DNA of 25,856 nucleotides from the NCBI GenBank assembly GCA_964638515.1, contig CAZWZL010000038.1, positions 1 to 25,856 of the forward strand, read 5' to 3'. The notes under the pieces are model-generated. The model ran no database searches. It was not told where the DNA came from and saw only the letters and a program-made list of their open reading frames with translations. This DNA comes from CAYPGJ01 sp964638515 (lineage in GTDB: Bacteria > Planctomycetota > Phycisphaerae > Phycisphaerales > UBA1924). This document shows positions 1 to 8,081 of this stretch, piece after piece (positions within the stretch are counted from its first letter, which is position 1; each line of letters starts with the position of its first letter). A program made the position numbers and the translations under genes.

Positions 1-588
1 GTGCCGAGGCCGATCGGTTTCGTGTCGACGGTGTCGGTGGAGGGGAAGGACAACCTGGCGCCGTTCTCGTTCTTCAACGGGGTGGGGTCAAACCCGATGA
101 TGGTGTTGTTCTGTCCGGCGAACACGCCTGAGGGGGGCGAGAAGGACACGCTTCGGAACTGCAAGCCTCGGGAGGAGGGGGGCGTCGGGGAGTTTGTGGT
201 GAACATCGTGAGTGAGGGGATGCTGGCGCGGATGGCGGCGTGTGCGGAGGAGTTGGCTTGGGGGGAGAGCGAGTTCGCGTTGTCGGGTCTGACCCCCGGA
301 AGGAGTCACCGGGTGAAGCCGGCACGGGTCGTGGAGAGCGCGGTGTGCTTTGAGTGCGTGACGGACCGGGTGATCCGGACGAACCCCGGAAGTCCCGGCG
401 GAGGGAATGTCGTCCTCGGCAGAGTCGTGCACGTGTATGTGCGGGATGGGGTGATGGATGCGCGGATGCGGATCGACCCGGACGCGCTCCAGGCGATCGG
501 GAGGATGGGCGGCGAGGTGTACGCGCGGACGGGGGACCGGGTGGCGTGGGCGCGAGGGAGGGAGGCGCTTCGCGAGCGCGCGACATAA
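1..588 (+). CDS. Flavin reductase-like (FMN-binding split barrel) protein, 5' end missing
   Basis: The 195 visible residues match the flavin reductase-like domain family (DIM6/NTAB type), which binds FMN and often reduces flavin or partners an oxygenase. The opening PRPIGFVSTVSVEG, then NLAPFSFFNGVGSNP, is the usual N-terminal core, where the PRPI and NLAPFSFF segments line the flavin site. Family members normally carry about 20-30 residues before PRPI, so the GTG at base 1 is probably internal and the true start lies left of the window. The C-terminal half has the expected VVLGRVVHVYVRDGV strand and an RMGGEVYAR segment. The gene converges on purF, with two small hairpins between the stops. 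The family is clear; the substrate cannot be told. Confidence 0.85.
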   Translation: MPRPIGFVSTVSVEGKDNLAPFSFFNGVGSNPMMVLFCPANTPEGGEKDTLRNCKPREEGGVGEFVVNIVSEGMLARMAACAEELAWGESEFALSGLTPGRSHRVKPARVVESAVCFECVTDRVIRTNPGSPGGGNVVLGRVVHVYVRDGVMDARMRIDPDALQAIGRMGGEVYARTGDRVAWARGREALRERAT

Positions 589-589
589 T

Positions 590-624
590 CCTCGCGGCCC
601 GAGGCGGCAGCATCCCTCTTGCTG
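590..624. terminator. Two small hairpins between convergent stop codons
   Basis: CCTCG/CGAGG (590-594 with 600-604) and CAGCA/TGCTG (608-612 with 620-624) lie between the flavin reductase stop and the purF stop. Neither is followed by a T tract on either strand, so they are at best weak or bidirectional transcription stops. Inference from base pairing only. Confidence 0.3.
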
Positions 625-627
625 TGA

Positions 628-2136
628 TCAGAACAGCTGCGTCTGTCTCGGCTCGTAGACGTCGAGGGCGTGGGGGTGGTCGATGTCGATGCGGTAATCG
701 CCGGAGTAGCAGGCGGTGCAGTAGTGCCCGGCGGGGCGGGCTTGCGTGGCGACGCAGTCGAGCATGCCGTCGATGGAGAGGTAGGCGAGGGAGTCGACGC
801 CCAGAAACTCGCGGACCTGCTCGACGGAGCGGTTGTGGGCGATGAGTTGATCGCGGGAGGCGAAGTCGACGCCGAAGTAGCAGGGATGGCGGATGGGCGG
901 GCAGGAGATTCGGAGGTGGATCTCTTTGGCGCCGGCGGCGCGGATCTGCTCCATCTTGGCGCGGGTGGTGGTGCCTCGGACGATGGAGTCGTCGACGACG
1001 ATGACGCGTTTGCCCTCAACGATCTCGCGGATGACGTTGAGCTTGAGTCGGACGGCGGCGTTGCGTTCGTCCTGCGTGGGCTTGATGAAGGTGCGCCCGA
1101 CGTAGCGGTTGGGGACGATGCCCTCGCGGTACGGGATGCCGGAGGCGCGGGCGAAGCCGGAGGCCGCGGAGCGTCCGGAGTCGGGCATGGGCATGACGAA
1201 GTCGGCGCCGGTGAGGACGGGGGCTTCGCGGGCGAGTTGTTCGCCCAAACGCTCGCGCACGGTCTGGACGGTCTGGCCGAAGACGTTGGAGGCGGGCGAG
1301 GCGAAGTAGACGTGCTCGAAGACGCAGTGCGCGGGGCGGTCGGCCTGATCGGCGAATCGGCGTGAGGAGACGCCTTGATCGGAAAGCGTGACGATCTCGC
1401 CGGGCTCGATCTCGCGGATGTACTCCGCGGCGATGGCGTCGAGGGCGACGGTTTCGGAGGCGATGACGGGCTCGCCGGAGGGGAGGCGGCCCAGCACGAG
1501 CGGGCGCCAGCCCCAGGGATCGCGCGCGGCCTCGATGCGATCGGGGAAGAGGAAGACGAGCGAGAAGGCGCCCTGGAGGCGGCGGAGGGTTGCGGCGAGC
1601 GGGTCGGGCGAGCGTTGCTGGCGGGGGGAGGCGAGGAGGTGGATGACGACCTCGGTGTCGGAGTGGGTGTGGAAGATGTGGCCGTTTTCCTCGTAGATGC
1701 GCCGGAGGGCGTCGGCGTTGACGAGGTTGCCGTTGTGGGCGATGGCGACTTCGCCGCCGACGTAGGACTCGAGGAGCGGCTGCGCGTTGCACGCGAGGGA
1801 GCCGCCGGCGGTGGAATACCGGTTGTGGCCGATGGCGGCCTTGGGGTGGTGGCCTTCGAGATCGCGGAGCGCGCGGTCGTCGAAGACTTCGGGGACAAGG
1901 CCCATGCCGGTGTGGACGGAGAGGTCGTCGCCGTGGGAGACGGCGATGCCGGCGGATTCCTGTCCTCGGTGCTGCTGGGCGTAGAGGGCGAGGTAGGTGA
2001 GTCTGGCGGGGTTGGGAGCGCCCCAGACGGCGAAGACGGCGCACTTCTCCTTCTTTTCGTAGTCGGAATGGCGATCGGAACGGTGTTCCGGCGGGAAGAG
2101 CGGGAGGGAGAGATGGAAGGGGTCGGGGTGGGTCAT
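628..2136 (-). CDS. purF: Amidophosphoribosyltransferase (PurF)
   Basis: First committed enzyme of purine synthesis: glutamine plus PRPP gives phosphoribosylamine. The protein has 502 residues. The Ntn-type glutaminase domain begins at Cys32 (KCAVFAVWG), so residues 1-31 would be a cleaved propeptide, longer than the 11 residues of the Bacillus subtilis enzyme. The PRPP-binding loop VIVVDDSIVRGTTT is at about 378-391. Cysteines in CVFEHVYFA (C271), in the SCPPIRHPCYFG segment and in the C-terminal HYCTACYSGDY match the four ligands of the B. subtilis-type 4Fe-4S cluster, so this is the iron-sulfur, propeptide-containing class. No good Shine-Dalgarno precedes the ATG. It is divergent from rpsD and not in a purine operon. 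Confidence 0.97.
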   Translation of the reverse strand: MTHPDPFHLSLPLFPPEHRSDRHSDYEKKEKCAVFAVWGAPNPARLTYLALYAQQHRGQESAGIAVSHGDDLSVHTGMGLVPEVFDDRALRDLEGHHPKAAIGHNRYSTAGGSLACNAQPLLESYVGGEVAIAHNGNLVNADALRRIYEENGHIFHTHSDTEVVIHLLASPRQQRSPDPLAATLRRLQGAFSLVFLFPDRIEAARDPWGWRPLVLGRLPSGEPVIASETVALDAIAAEYIREIEPGEIVTLSDQGVSSRRFADQADRPAHCVFEHVYFASPASNVFGQTVQTVRERLGEQLAREAPVLTGADFVMPMPDSGRSAASGFARASGIPYREGIVPNRYVGRTFIKPTQDERNAAVRLKLNVIREIVEGKRVIVVDDSIVRGTTTRAKMEQIRAAGAKEIHLRISCPPIRHPCYFGVDFASRDQLIAHNRSVEQVREFLGVDSLAYLSIDGMLDCVATQARPAGHYCTACYSGDYRIDIDHPHALDVYEPRQTQLF

Positions 2137-2173
2137 GGGCGGCGGGGTGTGATGATAGGGAACGGGGACGAGC

Positions 2174-2202
2174 TTGACCGTGGGCGGGGATGCGGCTTTA
2201 CT
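2174..2202 (+). promoter_or_regulatory. Sigma70-type promoter for rpsD
   Basis: TTGACC (2174-2179), a 17-bp spacer and TTTACT (2197-2202). Transcription would start near 2209, giving an rpsD leader of about 145 nt, long enough to hold a regulatory structure. On the other strand TATCAT (2153-2158) may be the -10 of purF, but its -35 is poor. Confidence 0.55.
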
Positions 2203-2352
2203 GGCGCCCCCCCTGACGGAGGTCGTCGGCGGGAGTTGACCGGATCATGAAGGGCCGCCGCAGTCGCGGGTGAGGGCCCGGATCGTCGAGAGCCTCGTGC
2301 GGGCTTTCGACACACGCTCGCGTTCGACGCGGGACGAAGACGGAGAAGCAGC

Positions 2353-2952
2353 ATGGCCAGGTACACGGGTCCGAAGGTTCGTTTGTCGCGCCGCGTCGGG
2401 GTTCCGATCGTGGATCTCCCCAAGCACACGGCGAAGCGTCAGCTGAACGCGCCGGGGATGCACGGGTTTCGCGGTCGTCGGATGAGCGACTACGGCGTGC
2501 GTCTCATTGAGAAGCAGAAGCTCCGCCACCATTACAGCGTGCTCGAGCGTCAGTTCCGCCGGTACATGGCGGAGGCGTCTCGCCGGACGGGCAACACGGG
2601 CGAGGTGCTGCTGCAGATCCTCGAGTGCCGGCTGGACAACGTGGTGCGTCGGGCGGGATTCTCGCGCTCGGTGTGGGCGTCTCGTCAGCTGGTGACGCAC
2701 GGGCACGTTCTGGTGAACGGTCGGAAGGTTGATCGGCCGAGCTTCTCGGTGAGCGTGGGCGACAAGATCACGCTGAAGACGAAGATCCAGCCTCGCGTGC
2801 GCGACGCGATGGAATCGCTGGTCGGTCACATGACGCCGGGTTGGATCGACGTGAACCCGTCGGAGCTGACGATCACGGTGACGGCGATGCCGACGTCCGA
2901 CCAGATCCCGTTCGACGTGAACACGAACCTGATCGTCGAGTTCTACCGGTAA
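2353..2952 (+). CDS. rpsD: 30S ribosomal protein S4
   Basis: Primary 16S rRNA-binding protein that nucleates assembly of the 30S subunit body. The 199 residues are full length. The start MARYTGPKVRLSRRVG is typical of the S4 type that lacks the N-terminal zinc cysteines. The central S4 RNA-binding domain (ECRLDNVVRRAGF, then ASRQLVTHGHVLVNGRKVD) and the C-terminal NLIVEFYR are canonical. GGAG at 2342-2345 lies 7 nt before the ATG. The gene is outside the usual rpsM-rpsK-rpsD-rpoA cluster. It is followed after 58 bp by a membrane-anchored chaperone-like gene, possibly cotranscribed. Confidence 0.98.
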   Translation: MARYTGPKVRLSRRVGVPIVDLPKHTAKRQLNAPGMHGFRGRRMSDYGVRLIEKQKLRHHYSVLERQFRRYMAEASRRTGNTGEVLLQILECRLDNVVRRAGFSRSVWASRQLVTHGHVLVNGRKVDRPSFSVSVGDKITLKTKIQPRVRDAMESLVGHMTPGWIDVNPSELTITVTAMPTSDQIPFDVNTNLIVEFYR

Positions 2953-3010
2953 AGAGGCGGCGGGCGGCGCCGGCGCGGCGTGCGCGGGCGGCGGCGCGGA
3001 GGGTCTGTCC

Positions 3011-4930
3011 ATGCTGAAGTTTCTTCGTCGGTACAACAAGATCATCCTGGTGATCGGCGGCAGCGTGCTGATGGTGGCGTTCCTGATTCCTCAGGCGCTG
3101 CAGCAGGTCGGCCAGGCGCAGCAGCACAAGACGATCGCGAAGATCGGCGGTCGTCCGCTGAGCGCGATGCAGGCGGCGGAGGCGGCGAACGAGCTGGCGA
3201 CGGCCGAGTCGGCGTTGCTGGGGATGAACATCAAGGGGTTGTTCGAGATCGAGGACAACATTCACTGGGTGCTGCTGACGCGCGAGGCCGAGGATGCGGG
3301 GTTCGTCGGCGGGCCGAGCTCGGCGCAGTCGGTGCTGGACGAGATGTCGGCGATCATCGCGAGCTTTGAGGGGCAGCGTCGTCAGCAGGCGGGGCAGATG
3401 GTGGACATGGGCGGGCTGGAGCGCGAGGTTCGCGATGCGCTGATGCAGCAGCGGGCGAGGCTGGAGGCGCAGGGGGCGGGGCCGATGGTGGATCGGGCGC
3501 TGGCGAAGCTGGCGGGGGTGTTGCGGCTTCGCATGGCGTATCAGGGCGCGGCGCGGCTTTCGGGCCCGACGACGCGAGCGGCGGCGGACGCGTATTTCAA
3601 CGCGGTGGAGATCGACGCGGCGGGCATCCCGTCGGACGCGCTGATCAGCGAGATCGGCGAGCCCCCGGCCGAGATGCTCACACAGCACTTCGAGACGTAC
3701 AAGGGCGTGGCGCCGGGCGGGGGGGAGCACGGCTTCGGCTATCTGCTGCCGGACGCGGTGATGCTGGAATGGCTGTCGATCGATCGGGAGTTCGTGCGCG
3801 GATCGGTGCGTCCGGACGCGATCGAGATCCGGAAGCGTTGGCAGACGAATCGGGAGCGATATCCGGGCGAGTTTGAGGCGGAGCGCGGGCGTGTCGAGGC
3901 CGTGATGCGCGATGAGGCGACGGTGACCGCCATGACCGAGGCGGACCAGGTGGTGAAGGCGGACATCGTGCAGCAGGCGCGACGGTTTGCCGGGGATGGC
4001 GCGTGGCAGCGGCTTCCGACGGATTGGCGGGAGCAGGTTGTGAATCTGGAAGCGCTTGCGCGAGCGGTGGCGGATCGGCTCGAGTCGCGTATCGGGGCGC
4101 GGATCGAGCCGCGCGTGGTTCGGCGGGACACGTGGCTGACGTCGCAGGACCTGCCGAATCTGGCGGGGATCGGTCGGAGCGAGATCGTGATCGGCGCGCG
4201 GCGCGCCCCCTTCGGCGAGCTGCTGAGCGCGGTGCGTGAGCTGCACGGGGGCGATCTTCGGAGCGGGTTTCAGGTCGGCGTTCTGTACGGGCCCGTGATG
4301 GACGCGACGGGCAATGCGCACTATTTCCGGATGCAGGACGCTCGACGGGTTGGCCCGCCGGCGTCGATCGAGACGGTGCGCGAGATCGTGTACCGGGACG
4401 TGCAGCGATTGCGGGCGTACGAGCGGCTTTCGGCGCGCGTGAACGACCTGCGGACGAGCCTGCTCGAGAAGGGGCTGGCGGCCACCGCCGACCCGTACGG
4501 CGCGGCCGTGACGCGGGGATTCATGAACCGCCGGCAGACGTTCGGGCAGGGCCCCGGGCTCGATTCGCAGCCGGTTCGTGACGCGGTGATGGACCGGGCG
4601 TCGGCGCTCGATCCGACCAAGCCGCTGGAGGAGCAGGATGCGTCGAAGCGCTTCGTGGCCGAGGCGGCGCCGAAGTCGCTGGCGGTGGCGCTCGTCGAGG
4701 TGAAGGGCATGCAGCCGATGACGGTGGACGACCTGCAGACTCAATTCGTGCTGTACGCGCAGCAGGTGCAGCGGATGCTGTCGCTGGAATCAGGGGATGG
4801 TCCGTTCACGATGGAGCGAATGAAGCAGCGGCACGGTTACGTGGAGGTTGGGGAGCGGGAGGCAAGGGCGCCGGCGCCCCCGGTCCCCGCGGCATCCACT
4901 CCCGTGACTCCGGCGGGCAGCGCGAGCTGA
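3011..4930 (+). CDS. Membrane-anchored SurA/PpiD-N-like protein
   Basis: A 639-residue protein starting MLKFLRRYNKIILV with a single N-terminal membrane segment (about residues 11-32), followed by a segment (TIAKIGGRPLSAMQAAEA) that resembles the SurA/PpiD N-terminal domain of periplasmic folding factors. The rest should lie outside the cytoplasmic membrane and is mainly helical and charged. I see no convincing parvulin (PPIC) catalytic module, so isomerase activity should not be assumed. The C-terminus is Pro/Ala-rich (APAPPVPAASTPVTPAG). GGAGGG at 2998-3003 is 7 nt before the ATG. A role as an envelope chaperone is inference from architecture. It could share the rpsD transcript. Confidence 0.6.
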   Translation: MLKFLRRYNKIILVIGGSVLMVAFLIPQALQQVGQAQQHKTIAKIGGRPLSAMQAAEAANELATAESALLGMNIKGLFEIEDNIHWVLLTREAEDAGFVGGPSSAQSVLDEMSAIIASFEGQRRQQAGQMVDMGGLEREVRDALMQQRARLEAQGAGPMVDRALAKLAGVLRLRMAYQGAARLSGPTTRAAADAYFNAVEIDAAGIPSDALISEIGEPPAEMLTQHFETYKGVAPGGGEHGFGYLLPDAVMLEWLSIDREFVRGSVRPDAIEIRKRWQTNRERYPGEFEAERGRVEAVMRDEATVTAMTEADQVVKADIVQQARRFAGDGAWQRLPTDWREQVVNLEALARAVADRLESRIGARIEPRVVRRDTWLTSQDLPNLAGIGRSEIVIGARRAPFGELLSAVRELHGGDLRSGFQVGVLYGPVMDATGNAHYFRMQDARRVGPPASIETVREIVYRDVQRLRAYERLSARVNDLRTSLLEKGLAATADPYGAAVTRGFMNRRQTFGQGPGLDSQPVRDAVMDRASALDPTKPLEEQDASKRFVAEAAPKSLAVALVEVKGMQPMTVDDLQTQFVLYAQQVQRMLSLESGDGPFTMERMKQRHGYVEVGEREARAPAPPVPAASTPVTPAGSAS

Positions 4931-5084
4931 GCCGGCGCGGTCACCCGCCACTGTCGATGGCCCGGGAATTGAAATGCGGTCGGCATCCGGATGAGGGCGC
5001 GGGTGGTAGGAGTCGGGGCGTCGCGCGGCGGCGAGGGGGGCTTACGATGTCGGGGCTGGGCGCGACCGGCCGGAGGATGCGGAC

Positions 5085-6416
5085 ATGACGTTTCTGCTCG
5101 AGACGATGCGGCTGGGGTTGTACAACCTTCGGCTGCACATGCTGCGTTCGATCCTGACGGCGCTGGGGATCATCTTCGGCGTGATGGCCGTGATCACGAT
5201 GGTGTCGATCGGCGAGGGGAGCAAGCGATCGGCTCTGGATCAGATCGAGGCACTTGGGGCGCGGAACATCATCGTGCGTTCGGCGAAGCCTCCGGAGAGC
5301 CAGCAGGCGCAGAGCGGGCGGCAGAGGTCGTTTTCGCTGAAGTATGGGCTGACGCGCGATGACCTGGACGCGATCCGCGCGAATTTCTCGGATGTGGAGA
5401 CGATCGTTCCGCTCAAGCAGGTGGGAGGGCAGGTGCTGCGGGAGTCGTACCGCCTCCCCAGCCAGGCGTTCGGGACGACGCCGGACCTGATGCGGATCGC
5501 CAACCTGCGGGTGGCGCGCGGTCGGTATCTGACGGAGCAGGACCTGTTGGACAACGCCACGGTGGTGGTGCTGGGCCACGAGGTGGCCCGAAAGCTGTTC
5601 CCGTTTGACGACCCGATCGGCGCGACGATCCGCATTGACGACAAGGTGATGACGGTGGTTGGCGTGCTGGCGCCGGTCGGGCTTTCGGGGGGGGCGGGGG
5701 CCGCGCTGGTCGGGCGGGACCTGAACCTGGACGTGCAGCTTCCGTTCACGACGGCGGGGATGGTGTTCGGCGACCTGGTGATGCGGCGCAGCAGCGGGAG
5801 TTTTCAGGCGAACGAGGTGCAGATCGAGGAGGTGTACGTCGCCTCGCAATCGCGCGAGACGGTGATGACGGACGCGGACCGGGTGCGGCGGCTGATGGAC
5901 ACGCGGCATCCGGGTCTGCAGGACGTGACGCTGATCGTGCCGTACGAGCTGCTGGAGAGCGCGCGGAAGACCGCGCTGACGTGGTCGCTGGTGCTCGGGG
6001 CCGTGGCCAGCATCTCGCTGCTGGTGGGCGGGATCGGGATCATGAACATCATGCTGGCGAGCGTGACGGAGCGAACGCGGGAGATCGGCATCCGGCGCGC
6101 GCTGGGGGCCACGCGCAAGCACATCGTGTGGCAGTTCATTGTGGAGACGGGCGTGCTGAGCGCGATCGGCGGGCTGGTGGGCGTGGGGTGCGGGGTGATC
6201 GCGAGCGTGGCGCTGGGGTGGGGCGTGCCGCTGCTGCCCAAGGCGCCGCTGATCGGGAAGATGTTCCCGACGGAGATCACGCTGCCGACGCAGGTGACGG
6301 GATGGTCGATCTTCGTGAGCTTCGTGGTGGCCGCGGCCACGGGTCTGGCGTTCGGCATCTACCCGGCTCGCAAGGCGTCCCGCCAGGACCCGATCGTGGC
6401 GCTGCGGCACGACTGA
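5085..6416 (+). CDS. MacB/FtsX-family ABC transporter permease
   Basis: A 443-residue permease of the MacB type. It has an N-terminal membrane helix with the conserved MLRSILTALGIIFGV motif (about residues 19-43), a large periplasmic MacB-PCD-like domain (about 45-290), and three C-terminal helices. The family signature GGIGIMNIMLASVTERTREI leads into GIRRALGA, and the end is YPARKASRQDPIVALRHD. Such permeases pair with a LolD/MacB-type ATPase and move lipoproteins, peptides or drugs, or transmit mechanical force. No ATPase or membrane-fusion gene adjoins it, so its partner must be elsewhere. GGAGG at 5072-5076 is 8 nt before the ATG. Confidence 0.92.
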   Translation: MTFLLETMRLGLYNLRLHMLRSILTALGIIFGVMAVITMVSIGEGSKRSALDQIEALGARNIIVRSAKPPESQQAQSGRQRSFSLKYGLTRDDLDAIRANFSDVETIVPLKQVGGQVLRESYRLPSQAFGTTPDLMRIANLRVARGRYLTEQDLLDNATVVVLGHEVARKLFPFDDPIGATIRIDDKVMTVVGVLAPVGLSGGAGAALVGRDLNLDVQLPFTTAGMVFGDLVMRRSSGSFQANEVQIEEVYVASQSRETVMTDADRVRRLMDTRHPGLQDVTLIVPYELLESARKTALTWSLVLGAVASISLLVGGIGIMNIMLASVTERTREIGIRRALGATRKHIVWQFIVETGVLSAIGGLVGVGCGVIASVALGWGVPLLPKAPLIGKMFPTEITLPTQVTGWSIFVSFVVAAATGLAFGIYPARKASRQDPIVALRHD

Positions 6417-6422
6417 GCGAAC

Positions 6423-6451
6423 TTCCCAGCCTCCATCGGCGTTGGCACAAT
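6423..6451 (+). promoter_or_regulatory. Probable promoter of the zinc-ribbon membrane protein gene
   Basis: TTCCCA (6423-6428), a 17-bp spacer and CACAAT (6446-6451). The -10 overlaps the upstream in-frame ATG at 6450, which would then lie outside the transcript. This supports the GTG at 6495 as the real start. Confidence 0.4.
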
Positions 6452-6494
6452 GGACCGGGGCGGCCCTCGCGCCCGAGTGATCCGGAGGTGCGGC

Positions 6495-8033
6495 GTGAAG
6501 TGTCGGGGCTGCGGGTACGCGTTGTGGGGGATAGCGGCGCGGATCTGCCCGGAGTGTGGGGAGGGGTTCAAGGTCAGCGAGCGGGTGTTTGTGCCGGGGA
6601 ACGTCGTGTTTTCGTGCGCGGGGTGCGGGGCCGGGTATGTCGGTCGGAGCCAGGACGGGCTGCCGGAGCCGAGCGAGTTTGCGTGCGTGGGGTGCGCCAA
6701 GCCGCTGTGCCTCGAGGAGATGGTGCTGCGTCCGGCGGATGGGGCGAAGGGTCGTGTGGAGATCGCGCCCGTGCCGTGGAGCGAGCGGAGGCGGATCGGG
6801 CATTGGCGCGCATGGACTCGGACGATCGTCGGCGCGTGGGGCTCGCCGAGGATGCTGGTGTTCGGAGCATCGAGGCACGGGTCGCTGGGCGAGGCGCTGT
6901 GGTTCGGCGCCTGGACGTGGATGGCCGCGAGCCTGATCGGGCTCTGGGGGATCGCGGCGTTGATCGGCGCGGGAATCGTGGTTGGATTTGCCACGGCTGG
7001 ATTGGTCGGGCCCGACGTTGCGCTCGTGCTCGGGATCGTGACGAGCATCGGGGGTGTTCTGGTGTTCGCGCTGCCGTTCTGGGGTTTGCTCGCCCTGACA
7101 GGGCTCGCGGCTCACGGCGTGCTGCGCGCCACCGGGCCCACCCGACACGGGCTCAAGGGGACGATGGACGCGGTGGGCTATTCGTCGGGCGTGGCGTTGC
7201 TGGCCGGCGTGCCCTGCTTGTGGATGTTCATGATTCCTGCGGCGTTGTTCGTGCAGATCGCGTTCGCCGGGGTGATGCTGTGCGCGCGCCAGCGCGTGGC
7301 GTGGTGGCGTGGCGCGCTGGCGTTGGCGCCGGTCGTCGTGCTCTCGGGCGGATTGCTGGTGGGGGCGAACGTGGCGCCGCAGTGGGCCGCGATTCGAGGC
7401 ATGCAAACGGGTGCGGCGCGGCTGATGACCAGCGAAGCGGAGTCGATGAATTTTTGTCTGGATTTTCACCACCGATTGCACGGCGCACCCGCGACGCACG
7501 GTCTCGATCTCGTCGCGCCAAATAGCACCACGCTCGAATCGTTCGTGATGCAGCAGTTGCTTCGAACGGGCCCGGGGAGCTTTCCGCTTTCGCCGAACAC
7601 CGGCGCCGCGTTGCGGCAGCGCTGGGAAGCGCAGCGGAGCGCGATGCCGGCGGACGTCATCGCGCATCGCGTGGGCCAATACGTGTTCACGCATCACGGG
7701 GTCGACCGGGTGTTCGGCGATCCGGACTTGTGGACCGTTGTTTCGGCGCCGATTCCCGTTTCGGAGGACGTGCTTGGCACGTTCTCTGCGCCGAATACAG
7801 GCCCGTTTGACGGGAGGATCGTGGCCGTGTCGCGCGATGGGCGCAGCCGTGAGATCGCGGCTTCGGACGTCGGCGCGGCGCTCGCGGCGCAGAACGGCTT
7901 GCGCGCGAAGCAGAGACTCGCGCCGCTGCCGAACCCGTTCACGGTTCTGGAGGGACAGCCGGCCGTTCAAGGGGGCGGGACCAGCCCCCCACTGCTGGTG
8001 AGCCCGCCGTCCGGCGCGGGCCCGTTGCCTTGA
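6495..8033 (+). CDS. Zinc-ribbon multi-pass membrane protein, unknown function
   Basis: I do not recognise a characterised function. Starting at GTG 6495 (GGAGG at 6484-6488, 6 nt spacing) the product is 512 residues. An ATG at 6450 would add 15 residues but sits inside the likely -10. The N-terminus has two CxxC zinc-ribbon-like units: CRGC...CPEC within the first 25 residues, and CAGC...CVGC within about residues 35-75. About five hydrophobic segments follow (between about 140 and 310, for example WMAASLIGLWGIAALIGAGI), then a soluble C-terminal domain of about 190 residues rich in short polar motifs and ending in Pro/Gly. This resembles the zinc-ribbon plus membrane-domain hypothetical proteins common in planctomycetes. 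Confidence 0.75.
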   Translation: MKCRGCGYALWGIAARICPECGEGFKVSERVFVPGNVVFSCAGCGAGYVGRSQDGLPEPSEFACVGCAKPLCLEEMVLRPADGAKGRVEIAPVPWSERRRIGHWRAWTRTIVGAWGSPRMLVFGASRHGSLGEALWFGAWTWMAASLIGLWGIAALIGAGIVVGFATAGLVGPDVALVLGIVTSIGGVLVFALPFWGLLALTGLAAHGVLRATGPTRHGLKGTMDAVGYSSGVALLAGVPCLWMFMIPAALFVQIAFAGVMLCARQRVAWWRGALALAPVVVLSGGLLVGANVAPQWAAIRGMQTGAARLMTSEAESMNFCLDFHHRLHGAPATHGLDLVAPNSTTLESFVMQQLLRTGPGSFPLSPNTGAALRQRWEAQRSAMPADVIAHRVGQYVFTHHGVDRVFGDPDLWTVVSAPIPVSEDVLGTFSAPNTGPFDGRIVAVSRDGRSREIAASDVGAALAAQNGLRAKQRLAPLPNPFTVLEGQPAVQGGGTSPPLLVSPPSGAGPLP

Positions 8034-8043
8034 TACGACGGAG

Positions 8044-8074
8044 TTGAGCCTTGGGAAACCGAGCCGCGTACACT
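8044..8074 (+). promoter_or_regulatory. Candidate promoter placing the RsmB-like start codon at +1
   Basis: TTGAGC (8044-8049), a long 19-bp spacer and TACACT (8069-8074). The TTG start codon at 8082 begins 8 nt after the last base of the -10, where transcription would start. The message may therefore be leaderless. The spacer length makes the -35 assignment weak. Confidence 0.35.
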
Positions 8075-8081
8075 CGCCCCC

